Assembly: GCA_023627715.1 (NCBI GenBank)
Contig: JAMAHW010000038.1
Span: 62,001-126,000, forward strand
From: Periconia sp. R9002
Taxonomy: Eukaryota > Ascomycota > Dothideomycetes > Pleosporales > Periconiaceae
Direction: 5' to 3'
DNA: 64,000 bases
How positions within the stretch are numbered: the stretch's first letter is position 1; the number at the start of each line of letters is the position of its first letter. Below the pieces are notes generated by a model that had not been told where the DNA came from, ran no database searches, and was given only the letters and a program-made list of their open reading frames with translations. Positions 37,669 to 48,125 of the stretch are shown one piece after another. A program made the position numbers and the translations under genes.

Positions 37669-38035
37669 TTAACGGTCTCAGTTTTGGTTCTGCTCCTTCT
37701 CTTTGGGAACGGGTATTTTTTTTGGTACCGCATCAGCGTGGTTTGTTTTGGTTACTTTGTTTTGGTCAGCCTGCATTATTTTCCTTTTTCTCTCTTTTGC
37801 CTTGAAAACGAATTTCTTTGTGGTGAGCGTGTTGTATTGTATTTCGACCGGTTTCTGCAGTTTTTTGTTTTTTCTCTGTCATGAGGGAAGATTATGAATA
37901 ATGATATGAACGAAATCATGTGATATGACTAGATAAATCAACACACAAGATTATATTTACGGGGGTGTTTTGTTTAGCAGCACACCCTTGGAATTAGAAT
38001 ACCTGTGTTTTAGCAAGAATTAAGAACCTAAATTG

Positions 38036-38248
38036 TCACGTTTAATAGTATTAACGTGTCTTCTTCTTCGCAATTAATTAGTGAAATCAGTCACGGTATT
38101 AACACTCGTTTAAGATCTTATAGTAACGTCCTTAGCTAGGGACGTGCACACAGTAACTATTAGTTACGTAATTAAGGCTTAGGGGTTAGTGTTCTAGGTC
38201 TTCTTAACAAATCTATCCACTATCTAGCTTCACGTTTAATAGTATTAA
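38036..38248. repeat. 19-bp direct repeats bounding an AT-rich segment
   Basis: tcacgtttaatagtattaa occurs at 38036-38054, and the same motif without its first base's context at 38230-38248 (t-cacgtttaatagtattaa). They lie 194 bp apart. Between them lies the segment shared with 59.9 kb. This could be the two ends of a decayed element. Confidence 0.55.
38136..38227 (+). repeat. RIP-like degraded copy of repeat shared with 59,931-60,009
   Basis: ctagggacgtgcacacagtaac through the exact core aggcttaggggttagtgtt and on to cttaacaaatct aligns with 59,931-60,009. Most differences are C to T or G to A in this copy (for example ttacgtaatta here against tcacgtgattg there), the signature of RIP. Confidence 0.7.
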
Positions 38249-38841
38249 AGTTAGGATGTGTTTTAACAACTTTCTTTCTTTCTTTTTTTCTATTTTTTTT
38301 TAGGAGAAACTAGAAAGTTTTATATAATAGAACACCTTTAGTTCTAAACCCTACGCAGCCTAAAATTAAAAAATGTTTTTTTTTTTAACTTAAAAAGTTA
38401 TATATATTTTATTTCTTTTACTTTACTATATATTTATTGTATCTTATTTAGCTATAAAAAAATTTTTTTTTAATGAGTTGCAGAGACGAAAATGTTAACG
38501 TGTTTTTTTTTTTGATACTTTTGCTTCGGGCTTGGGGTAGGATGGATAGGAGGAGGTAGGATGGGGATAGATAGATATGAGGGGGGAGATGATGTGTGTG
38601 TAAGGATGGGAGAATGGGGAAAAGAAGAAGAAAGAAGGAAGAAGGGTTATGGTAAGGAACGGGAAGGGTGTGCGTGATTTGTTTGTAAATGGGATGGGGT
38701 ATATGCTTGTTCTTTTTTTTTTTTTAGTTGCGATGATAAGATATAAAATATCTAGACAGGATAAAAGAACTAAGAAAACAAAGTTTGAGTTCCGTGTGTG
38801 GGGAGGGAATTGTGAAAAAGAACGGCGAAGGGTGGATTATT

Positions 38842-38939
38842 GGAGGAGGAGGAGGAGGAGGAGGAGGAGGAGGAGGAGGAGGAGGAGAAGGAGGAAGAGG
38901 AGAAGGAGGAAGAGGAGAAGGAGGAAGAGGAGAAGGAGG
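38842..38939. repeat. (GGA)n imperfect microsatellite
   Basis: About 98 bp of GGA units interrupted by GAA and AGA variants. It creates artificial Arg-rich and Gly-rich open frames on the plus strand, which I do not call. Confidence 0.9.
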
Positions 38940-39071
38940 TCTGGATGGGGAAAATTCCTGCATAAAACTATTTAAGCCTTCTCTCTCTCTCTCTCTTGCA
39001 AAGAAAATAAAATCCACCGTAAAAACTCCCAACAACACCAACGTAATCGACGATTTAACAATATCAATCCT

Positions 39072-39611
39072 TTAAACCTCACCGACCCTGACAAACCCAT
39101 CCTCCCTTACCTCCCCAGCACCTCCACCTCTTCCACCTTCCTCCCCCTCCCTCAACCTCCCCACAGCACACCCCCTCCTCACAACGCCCACCCCGGGCAC
39201 CTTAGGCGGCCACGCACCCGTCACACCCGGGACTTTAGGCGGCCACTCTTGCCCAACCTCCTCAAGTTCCGGCGTAGGTCGCGGAAAACTCGGCCAGGAT
39301 AAACTAACCCCGGGTGGTACTACAGGGCCGTGCCCGAAGAAGTAGGGGAGGATGGAGGCGGCGAGTTCGGAGGAGAGGGTTGGGGGGCGGTGGGTTGTGG
39401 TTGTGGAAGTTGTGGATGAGGGGGATGAGGATGAGGAGGTTGTTGGGGAAGAGGGGGAGTGGGGAGAAGGGAGGTAGAAAACGCCGTCTTGCCAGGGTTG
39501 TGGGGTTGTTGTTGTTGTTGTGATAGAGGAGGACGTGGAGGGGGAGGAGGAAGAAGATGTTGGAATCGTGGTGGGGGTAGTAGGGAGGAGCGGGTTTATT
39601 AGGATGCGAAG

Positions 39612-39669
<58 letters not shown>

Positions 39670-42322
39670 GGAGATGGACGAGGTGTGTAGTAGTCGTCGT
39701 CGTCGTCACTTGGATCCTCGAGCGCGTCGTACGTGGCATCATCATCTTGCGCTTTGAGACCCGGGAAGAGGGCTTCGGGGGCGTCGTCGGTGCCGTCGCC
39801 TGCGTCGGCTGGGTAGGAGGGACGTTGTTGCTCGTCGTCGTCATCATCATCACCTTTCTCGCCAGGGCGATATTTTGATTTCTTAGGCGAAGGGGAAGGG
39901 CGTTTGTTTTTGGGGTTTTTGCCGGGGGCTGATGGAGGTTGCTTCTTTTTGGAGGGGAGAGGGGATGGAGTTGGTTTGGCGCGTTGGTGGTTTTGTAGGT
40001 TTTTCTTTTGGTCCTCCTGGGAGTTTGTGGGGAGGGCTCGGGGGACGCGGAGGAAGACTCTTTCCAAGGTGGAGGGAGATGGTTTTGCAGCGCCTTTCTT
40101 GGGGGCGGGCCTTGGTGCTGGTGTTGTTTTCGTCTTTTTCGCCGACTTCTTGGGAGTTGGTGTCGGCTTTGCTTTCTTTGGCGTAGGTGTTGGTTTAGCC
40201 TTCGGTGACTTCTTGGGAGTGGGTGTTGCTTTCGCCTTCTTCTCCGGTTTCTTGGAAGTTGCCTTGCTGTTCTTTTTCGCAGTCGATTTGGCGGGGCCAT
40301 CTTTAGACTTTTTTCCAGGGGCAGTGGCAGTGGCGTTGGAAGGTAACGTCGCGGAGTCCGGTTGGTCTGATACCGGCCACTCGTCCTCGTAGTTGTCGGG
40401 TTCAGGGCCGAAGAAAGCGTACACGGCGCCGTTGGGGTCATCGGTGCCATCGCCGGCTGCTGGATTACTAGATTTGGCAGCAGGGGGTGTGGACTTCGAT
40501 TTCGCGGGGATAGCGGTGGCTTTAGCTTGTCGTCTGACAAAGTCTCGTCGCTTCAACTCGCTCGCAGTGGAGGCGAGTTGCGGTTTGCATTCCATACCGT
40601 CAGCCACGGGTCGGAGAGCGCCATAGCTCCAGCCGTCCGCGTCTTGTTTGCAGGTGTAGAACTCGGTGGGTGATTTGCAGAGGAAGGTCCCTGGCTTGCA
40701 GGGGAGAAATTGGGATGGGTCGTCAGAGGCGTAGGAGAGTCGTACTGCACCCCCGCAGTCTGCTGAGGATTCTGTTTCCTCGGGGAGATTTTGGGGTCCG
40801 GGTGCCGAGGTGCTCGTTGGCGTGTCGGATTGGCTTGGGATGTACTTCTGGCGCCCGTATGCATTCGAGTCGTAGTCGTAGTACCCGCCCTTCACCTTTT
40901 TGTTTTGGGGGGCTTTTGCTTTACTAGATGCGTCGGAGATACCCGCATGAGCCGACTTCATCTTGCTATCGACATCATAAGGTCCGTCCGATCCGGAAGA
41001 CTTGACGTTTTGTTGCGAAGAGGCATATACGGTGTTCTCGTCACTGCCAGCGTACGCATCTTGTCCTTGCGGAACATTTGGCTTTGAATTGTATGATGAC
41101 GTATCGGACGACATATCCATGCCAGACATGTCGTTGCCAGCAGCCTGAGTCGACGGTTCAGAAGCAGCAGCTTTCCCATCCCAATTTGCGACAGCAGAGG
41201 ACTGAGAAGCTCCACCGCAGCCATTAGGATGCCATTGACCATCATTCAGGGCGCACGGAGGGGATCCAGAAGAGCCAGTCGATCCAGTTGACCCACCAGA
41301 GGCAGAGCCAAGATTCTGATTCCCACCCGCCGAACCGACTGAAGACGATCCAGCCGACCCGCCAGAGCCAGAAGCCCAATCCTGACTCCCACCCGCCGAA
41401 CCAGCCGAAGCCACTCCCGAGCCAGCTCCAGCACCACCATCAGAACTCGCAGGAAGAGGACCACTCCCCGACTTCCTCCCCACACCCACACAAGCCCCCT
41501 TCTTTCCCGTCATCGAGGCTCCGCCGGCCTTCATCCCATCACCATAATTCACGCTCCGGCCCGGATCATCGAAATTCACATCAACCGACTCCTTCGTCGT
41601 ACAATCATTAACACTTTTGAGATTTGCAACAAACATGTCCGGGAGACTACTCAGCCGCGCCTGGGCGGAGGCGGCGTTGGGAGCACGGGTATCGAGGGAC
41701 AACTTCTTCTTGGATCCGGTGTTGTCGCCTACGATGTTGACGACGGCGCAGTTCATGTACATTTCGCGGTTGCCGACTTTGTTGAACCTGGGGAGACGGA
41801 AGAAAAAAACGCCCCGTTAGCTTTCTAGACTTTCTTTTTTCCCCCCAAACTCTGCAGAATACCAAAATAAATGGGCAGGGAGATAGGGACTCACCAAGTC
41901 CACCCCAACAAGCAAACCGCACTCTCCACAAACTCAGGCACCCGAAACGAATAACTACTCTGCAACGGACATCCACCAACGATACTCTCCAGCACCTTGA
42001 AATGAAGCCCGTTATCGCAGCTCAAGCTAATCTGGCAACTCCCGCCGTTATGCGTAGCCCCGCCCTTCAACGTAATGTTATACTCTTGGCCCGCGTAGTA
42101 CGTCGCCACAGGCGTGAGCGCCGTGTTCCACTGGTATCCTTTGCACGTGAAGTCGCTGCCGTCGGCCTTGAGGGGGGAGAGCATGTTGTAGTCTTTGGGT
42201 TCGCGATTGCTGTGCGGGTCGCGCAGGGGGGAGGGGTTGATGAGCTGCATGTGGGCGAGGGCGGTCGGGAAGAGGAGGAGGAGGAAGGGGAGGAGGGGAC
42301 ATAGGGAGGAGTGTTGAGCCAT
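39072..42322 (-). CDS. AA11-type lytic polysaccharide monooxygenase with very long low-complexity C-terminus, two exons
   Basis: Exons are 42322-41895 and 41787-39072 (107-bp intron), giving 1047 aa. The signal peptide (residues 1-23) is cut to leave His24, the first ligand of the copper histidine brace. The second His is in GGATHNGGSC (residue 91), and REMYMNC supplies the axial Tyr. The domain ends near residue 200 and matches AA11, enzymes that oxidatively cleave chitin. A Gly/Ser-rich linker follows. Then comes a Cys-containing module (CGGAVRLSYASDDPSQF, FLCKSPTEFYTCKQ, GWSYGALRPVADGMEC) that looks like a small carbohydrate-binding domain. After that are about 450 residues of Lys/Pro repeats, Asp runs, a poly-Ser run and Thr/Ser/Pro tracts. 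AGDGTDDPNGA and AGDGTDDAPEA are an internal duplication. Secreted, probably wall-associated. Confidence 0.85.
39613..39668. repeat. (GAT)n microsatellite inside the LPMO tail
   Basis: About 18 GAT units. In the called minus-strand frame they read as consecutive TCA codons, a poly-Ser run. The other two frames would read His or Ile. Length variation here would lengthen or shorten the tail without a frameshift. Confidence 0.9.
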
Positions 42323-42815
42323 GGTGGTGGTAGTGGTGTGAGAGACTCTGCGGTGAGGTGGAGAGTCTCTGCGGAGTTGCGTGGAAGAGGGTGAGACAGG
42401 GCGGAGTGAATCATGATATTGGGAGTGGGATATGCAAGGGGTGCGTGGTTTTTTTTTCTTCCGTTGCCCTTGGTGACGTGCTTGGATTCCGGGGGTTCGG
42501 TCGCCGTTTCTAGATGGGTTTTTTCTACTCCAGGCGAGGAATGAGGGTGGTGGCACGGGACTGCCGGACGGTGAAGATGGTGGCGGAGACAAGGGAGAGA
42601 AATATATTCATACCTGTCAATTGCCACGGGTACGTTCAGTATACATAGTACATGTTGTTTACTTCCGCACTATCGCCACATTCTTCACTACTCCCATGCG
42701 CATCCAACCCCGGAATGCAAAACGCATAAGGGACAATTACATACCAAACCTAGTAACACAAGACAAAAAGAAGAAAAGCTTCGCAAAGCTTATTGCAACA
42801 CATCACCCCACAGCA
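42323..42815. other. Intergenic region between LPMO start and PGA2 3' end
   Basis: About 490 bp holding the LPMO promoter and the PGA2 3' flank. The open frame upstream of the LPMO ATG (to 42,592) is Pro/Ser/His-rich and probably leader sequence. Confidence 0.5.
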
Positions 42816-43265
42816 TCAACCAACCAACAAATCCTCAATCTCCTTGTCGCTCTCGGCCTCCTGCTCCTCCGCCAACTTCTTCTCCTGAGCCTCCATCGTC
42901 TTCCTGATAAACTTCCTCTGCCTGACCCTAGCCTTCTTGCCCCAATCCGCGCCGCGCTCATCGACCTCCTCATCGCTATCCTCGGCCACACCGGGGATCG
43001 CCGTCTTCTTGCCGGTGCGCAGTTCATTGGGGTGTATCGCCGCGGCGGCGTCTGCGTCTTCAGAGGAGGTTTTGTTGGCGAGCTCGTGCTGCTTCTGCTG
43101 GTGGCGGCCGGCCATCTTGACGAGGTACGGTCGGATAAGGCAGTAGGTGCCGACGATCATGACGAGTCGGATCCATGCTTTGAGGTCCATGGTTGTGAAG
43201 GCGCCTTTGCCGTTGCGGATGAAGTTGTCCTTCCATGTTGTGAGGAGCTCGGGGATGTTCTCCAT
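42816..43265 (-). CDS. PGA2: Pga2 family ER protein
   Basis: Single exon, 149 aa, starting at 43265 (MENIPELLTTWKDNF). One membrane helix lies at about residues 29-50 (AWIRLVMIVGTYCLIRPYLV). A charged C-terminal half follows with DSDEEVDERGADWGKKARVRQ and a coiled-coil KKLAEEQEAESDKEIEDLL. Length and order match the 'Processing of GAS1 and ALP' protein 2 family, needed for maturation of some secretory cargo in yeast. It is divergent from the CENP-S gene. Confidence 0.88.
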   Translation of the reverse strand: MENIPELLTTWKDNFIRNGKGAFTTMDLKAWIRLVMIVGTYCLIRPYLVKMAGRHQQKQHELANKTSSEDADAAAAIHPNELRTGKKTAIPGVAEDSDEEVDERGADWGKKARVRQRKFIRKTMEAQEKKLAEEQEAESDKEIEDLLVG

Positions 43266-43829
43266 CCTGAAGTGTGCTTTGTAGAACGTGAGGTTGTGGG
43301 TTATAACGGTTGCGCGCTTTCTTCTTGCCTTTCGCTACGGCTTGAGGTTGTGTGTGGATGTGTGTTGAAGTGTGTTGGAGTGTGTTGGAGTGTGTCTGGG
43401 CTGTGCGGTATTTTGAGGAGATTTGTTTTGACGGGGGTCGGCGGGGAGATTTTGTTTTCGGCGGAAGTGGAGACTAGGGATGCCTATATCGATAGCAATT
43501 ATAAAAACCAAAACCAATTTTCTCAGCCCGATGCTCAACCAGTTGCTAAAATCCGGAAAAAAAGAAAAGAAAAGAAAAATAAATAAGAGAAAAACTTCGT
43601 CTATATAAACAGAAAAAATCCCGCTCAACCTCCTACCCCCGGTTCCCTTCCATACCGCATCCCCCCAATCGGGAAAGCCTCGGCCGAGTGCCCGCGCGTC
43701 CAACCCTCATCCAACCCACCTTACAACGCGTTCCTCCACGACCCCCACGCCCCACTCCCATACCTATACACAACCAATTGAACCACAAGCCTCAAACCAC
43801 ACCACATAGCCACCACTTCACAAAAATCA
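43266..43829. promoter_or_regulatory. Divergent promoter between PGA2 and CENP-S/MHF1
   Basis: About 560 bp. Short tandem units (gtgtgttgga) occur at about 43,360-43,400. The side near the CENP-S start is C/A-rich. No specific factor site is assigned. Confidence 0.5.
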
Positions 43830-44353
43830 ATGGCACCACCCCCAACCGAAGCCGACCTCGATCGCGAAGAAGTAACCTCTCCCCCACCTCACCTCCCTCT
43901 TTCCCCCGACTAAGATTATCCTCAGCGACTCAAATCCGCCCTCTGGTACTCAATCGGCCAATTCGTCGACGAGCAAGGCGTCGACAGCTTCAACGCGACA
44001 CCCCAATTCATCGGCGCGCTGACGGAACTCGTGTATACTCAGATCGGTACTTCCTCCCTTCAACCTCCCTTTCCAAATACGTCAAACTGATAATGGATGG
44101 ATTAGCAAACTCAGCCCGCGACCTCGAAACCTTCTCACGGCACGCGGGGCGCAAAGTCGTCAACACGGACGATGTCATGTTGTTGACGCGCCGAAACGAG
44201 GCGTTGGAGACGATGTTGAGGGGGGAGTTGGAGGGGATGAGGGCGAGGGAGGGGAGGGATGCTGCTGGTGCGGCGGTGAGTGGTGGTGCGGATGGTGGAG
44301 GAGGGGCGAAGAAGAGGGGACGGCCGCCCGGGAAGGGGAAGGCGAAGCAGTGA
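43830..44353 (+). CDS. MHF1: CENP-S/MHF1 histone-fold protein, three exons
   Basis: Exons are 43830-43871, 43926-44046 and 44106-44353 with in-phase introns of 54 and 59 bp, giving 136 aa. The histone fold reads RLKSALWYSIGQFVDEQG, TPQFIGALTELVYTQIANSA, RDLETFSRHAGRKVVNTDDV and MLLTRRNEALETML, the pattern of CENP-S. With CENP-X it forms the MHF complex, which helps the FANCM helicase on stalled forks and sits at the inner kinetochore. The C-terminal Gly/Ala-rich stretch ends with an AT-hook-like KKRGRPPGKGK, which would favour DNA binding. Length is close to the family norm. Confidence 0.92.
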
Positions 44354-44474
44354 AGGAGTGAGGGTTTGGCATGAAGAATGGGGATGTATGATATGGGGAA
44401 ACGGAGGTTGAGGTTGGCGTTTTGTTTTTTTGGGCATACTAAATGGCGTTTTATGGGACGGGTGCATGTGGTTT

Positions 44475-44561
44475 GAGCGCAAATGGAATATACCCTGATC
44501 TGGGCTAAAGCATCGGTCTATGATGTTTTAATCCGGATCAGGGTATATTCCATATGCGCTC
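44475..44561. repeat. Long imperfect palindrome, copy 1
   Basis: About 41-bp arms: gagcgcaaatggaatatacc on the left, and on the right the complement of gagcgcatatggaatatacc. About 35 of 41 positions match, and nearly all mismatches are transitions. The loop is only a few bases, so a long hairpin or cruciform is possible. Confidence 0.9.
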
Positions 44562-44594
44562 AGCGAGTTTTCTGGGGCACATGGATTTGAGTTT

Positions 44595-44688
44595 GAGCGC
44601 GATGGAATATACCCTGGGCTGGATTAAAGCACCGTTCATTCATAGGACGATGTTTTAATCCAGCCCAGGTTATATTTCATATGCGCGC
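44595..44688. repeat. Long imperfect palindrome, copy 2
   Basis: Same motif family 120 bp further on: left arm gagcgcgatggaatatacc..gggctggattaaa, right arm its imperfect complement. Arms are about 42 bp with an 11-base loop. The two palindromes are thus a tandem pair made of four alternating copies of one ~40-bp unit. Confidence 0.9.
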
Positions 44689-44964
44689 AGTGAGTTACAT
44701 TTCACAAAATGGCAGTGAAAATCATCAATTTAATCATATAGGCATTAAAGTTGTCATTATTAAGTATTAGGTTCGTAACAGCGTATCGTACATGTCTTGT
44801 TGAAAACAATCTCATGGGAGCCCGACTGATATCGGTCTCGGGGTATAGTATAGTGCAACTTCTTCCACCTCACTTCTTCACTTCACGAGGCTGAAACCTC
44901 TTCATTTTGTACCATCTCAGCATTAGGCAAATTTCAAGCTAGGAATTATGACCGCCTGGACCGT

Positions 44965-45863
44965 TTAGTAGTTGGTAGCGGGGGTATTGTAGGTGCCGGT
45001 AGGAGCAGTGTGGTATCCTCCACTCAGAGGCTTGTGTGTGTTCTCATAAGTGGCACCAGGGGCGGCGACGGTGGAACCAGTGTAAGCAGTGTCGTGCGAA
45101 GGGCGGTAGTCGGGGGCGCCAGGAGCGAGGTGGCTGTTGGAGGCAGGGACAGCACCAGCCATTTCGGGATCGCGAACGGCGCCCTTGCGTGCCTTGCGGC
45201 GGCCGAAGAACTTGATGCCGCTGCCACGAGTGTAGCCATTGGCGGGGCTAGGGCCGAAGCGCTTTTCTTTCTTGTGGTTCCTGCCGATGGCCACTTGGAC
45301 GAGGGCAGAGAGGAGGAAGAGGACACTAGGTGTTTGTTAGCTCCATGTGCGGTGACACGAGGGGATATGTCGAGTGTGACTTACGCTGCAATGATGGCGA
45401 CGGCGAAGGCGGCCGTGTTCAGGCGGCAGGCAGTACCAAGAGAAACAGCATAGGTGATTTGGTTCGAGCTATCTGGGCCTCCCTGGAAGCCCTGCTTCGA
45501 GTCGGACTGGCCTTCTCCAAGTGGAGTGTTGACCTGGCCAGAGCAGCTGGATGCGCCGTCGCGGGTCAGTACCGCAATGGCAACCATGGCACCAGCGAAG
45601 AGGACATCAAAGACAACGGCAAGAAAAGCGAAGAAGGTCTTTCCGCCCAAGAAGCAGGTGAGGAGAACGGCGAAGATGGTGTAAAGGACTGCGACACCGG
45701 ACAGACCCTCAACGGCCTTCCATTTGGTGAGGATTTCGAGATCGCGGTCGGCGAGGACGGAGAGGAAGTAGGAGAAGATGCCCAGGATAATTCCGCTGCA
45801 GCAAAACTCAATCGCGTATAGGATGGTTTGAAACAGCTTCAAAAAAGTACCTCCGAGAGCCAT
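44965..45863 (-). CDS. MARVEL-like four-helix membrane protein, two exons
   Basis: Exons are 45863-45385 and 45325-44965 (59-bp intron, GTAAGT..TAG), giving 279 aa. The start MALGGTFLKLFQ (45863) is preferred over the in-frame ATG at 45902. Four membrane helices are visible: ILYAIEFCCSGIILGIFSYFL, VAVLYTIFAVLLTCFLG, FFAFLAVVFDVLFAGAMVAIAV, and one crossing the splice site (TAAFAVAIIAAVLFLLSALV). A short loop with CSG and TACRLN Cys residues lies on the non-cytoplasmic side. The cytoplasmic tail is basic (GRNHKKEKRFG), then Gly/Pro/Tyr-rich. The layout is that of fungal MARVEL-domain proteins, some of which organise plasma-membrane or eisosome domains. The specific role is unknown. Confidence 0.85.
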
Positions 45864-46870
45864 GGTGATGGTGGTGCAAGAAGAGGACAAGCGGGGGTGC
45901 AAAGAGTTGAAGAAGTAGAGGTGGAGGGTAATTAGGGTGATATGTAAGAGCCGATACCTAAGTGTGAAGATTCAGCAGTGAAGAATTTCTCATGTTGACG
46001 ATTCGGCCTGGGCTTTATGCTCGAAGGGGTCCCATGACGCAGGCCACGACAAACCTTGTTCCTGCGGTTCCTCTGTCTACTGATCGACATTCGACGTCAT
46101 TCGTTTTCCCGGTTAAGACCCTGACCCGAACTAAGCCCTGCGCGGAACATTACTTCTTCTCCACCACCACCAAATCATCAGCCAACCACAGCACGACACG
46201 GCAAGCCATTTCCGCGCCCATTTTCAACTTTTCGACTCCATCACCTCCACCACAACCGGATTCTTACCCCAACGGGATGGCGTTGGCCGTGCCACGCTTC
46301 GTCACTGTGACCAAGCCCAACAGGGGTGCAAAGCCACTCGAACGCGTCCGATCCACGAGCCACCCCGCCTCGACCCTCACCATCTTGGACAAAGGATGCC
46401 GTAGAAGAGGAGCGTCGAAGCCCAGATCTTGCTAGGCTGTGCCTGTGGCTTACGTTTGACGTCGTACATGCTGGAGTGGTACGGCCAAGTTACATACTTG
46501 GTAGTCTTTTGCCGCCACAAGGGGTTTGTTGTGCCATCGCAACTTCAATCTGGCTGCACATTTGTGCTCATGTTCGAGTCCATTATGGCCCTCTAGTTCG
46601 TGCGACGGAGTGGTGGGGTTTCGTCATCGGTCACATTTCGTCAGGTGCTATGTCATACGTTCATCGAACGAGAACAGGGAGAGGAAAGAAAACGACCCGG
46701 GAAAACAACAGGGATCTCGTTGGCTGCGCAGACTGCAAGTGTTGATCGCATTATTATTTATTCAACCTCCACATTACACAAATATTATGCTACCAAGTGT
46801 AGTCGACGGTGGCCGACATCAAGGTGCTAAACTCGACTTCTGTATATCCCCCATGTAAACTGCATGCCTA
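45864..46870. other. 1-kb intergenic region
   Basis: No recognised gene. Plus-strand open frames (45,992-46,435 and 46,326-46,745) overlap in different frames without domain or splice support. Confidence 0.5.
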
Positions 46871-48125
46871 TCATCCCCCATGTACCTCGACCAGAACCTT
46901 CACATTATTATCTTTGTCATTGATCAACGCCTTGAATCCCTTCTCTTCCACCTCCGTCAGTTTGACCGTCTTCGTGATCATATCTTGGGGTTGAATCTTC
47001 CCCGCGGATATCGCATCCTACAACGTATTCGTCAGCACTGACTGACTGTGGCGCCAAGATCGATCAGTACTTACAATCACTTCTCGAAAATCCCCAATGG
47101 CAAACGTCGCCACGCCCATGTATTTGCGCTCCTTGAAATTGAGTTCGTTGGTCGAAATACTGCAGTCCCGTTCCCAGATAGCAATATTCACGATGGTCCC
47201 TCGAGCGCGCGTTGCCCTTACCCCTTGGTTGAGTGCCACCTGGACGCCTGCACAATCATACACCACATCAACTCCTTGGCCGTCGCAGAGATCTTTGCAC
47301 CGCTGTACAATGTCTTCCTCCACGGGGTTTATAACGTAGTCTGCACCAAAGTTTTTGGCGAATTCCTGTCGTTTTCGACTAACCTCGGACACGATGATCT
47401 TTTCCGCCCCCTTGGCCTTGAGCGCCAGAATGACCGCAATGCCGATAGGACCTCCTCCTAATATCAACGCAGCGTCGCCCTTTTTGAACGGGCTGACCTT
47501 GACAGCATGCCAGCCAACTGAGAGTGGTTCCACCAACGCTAGTGCACAAGTCAGTCATCTCAATGGCATACAGTGTGTTTTTTCCCCACCTCCGAGTTGA
47601 AGCGGAACGTTATCCGGCAGACGATACAGGGTCGAAGTAGGAACCACAATGTGTTCGGAGAGTCCGCCTCCCCACCCGCTCAGGCCCACGAATCCGTTGT
47701 TCCAACAGCAGTTCTGCAGGCCCTCTTTACACGCTCCGCAAGTGTCATCATAGATGATAGGCTGTACTGACACCCTGTCCCCCGGTTGGTAATCTGTCAC
47801 ATCTTCGCCAACCTCCTCAATCGTGCCGCTGAACTCGTGGCCCATTGTCAGCGGTACTGTCTCTCGAGTGATGGGATGCGGCGTTGTAGGGCACAGATTT
47901 GGCCCACCAAGATACTCGTGGAGGTCTGTTGTCGACACACATTGTCAGTTTGAAATTTGCACAGGTCCTCAATAGTGGATTTCTACCCGTTCCGCATATT
48001 CCAACCCATGCGGGTTTTATCTTCACCTGTCCTTTTCCCACGGTCGGAATGGGTATTTCTTCGTATCGGAGGTCGTGCTGGCCGTGAAACCGAACTGCCT
48101 TCATCGTTTGGGTGGCAGTCGCCAT
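46871..48125 (-). CDS. Zinc-dependent (R,R)-butanediol/polyol dehydrogenase-like enzyme, four exons
   Basis: Exons are 48125-47987, 47925-47590, 47538-47075 and 47017-46871, joined in phase with introns of 61, 51 and 57 bp, giving 361 aa. Medium-chain dehydrogenase features follow in order. WVGICGTDLHEY has the catalytic-zinc Cys, and GHEFSGTIEEVGEDV has the catalytic His-Glu. The structural-zinc lobe is CGACKEGLQNCC. ALVEPLSVGWHAV comes next, then the NAD(P) motif ILGGGPIGIAVI. The GPNLCPTTPHPIT insert is typical of the 2,3-butanediol dehydrogenase subfamily, which interconverts acetoin and butanediol or related vicinal diols. A TATA-like box lies at about 48,293-48,302. It is divergent from a second alcohol dehydrogenase. 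Confidence 0.9.

Larger units (their letters stand above)
37669..39071. other. AT-rich intergenic region with decayed repeat
   Basis: From about 37.9 to 38.56 kb the sequence is strongly AT-rich with runs of T and TA steps, as left by repeat-induced point mutation. It contains a segment homologous to 59.9 kb and an internal direct repeat. It then becomes purine-rich with a long GGA tract before the end of the LPMO gene. Confidence 0.6.
44354..44964. other. Intergenic region between convergent genes, with two palindromes
   Basis: CENP-S ends at its left and the MARVEL-like gene ends at its right. The striking content is the pair of long imperfect palindromes listed separately. Confidence 0.7.

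Noticed and set aside
38649..38975. Arg-rich open frame on the plus strand
   Set aside because: Produced by the GGA microsatellite; the composition is purely repeat-driven.
39599..40540. Long His/Arg/Pro-rich open frame overlapping the LPMO tail
   Set aside because: It is a frame shadow of the Lys/Pro/Ser-rich repeats and the GAT microsatellite (His run); it has no domain or start context.
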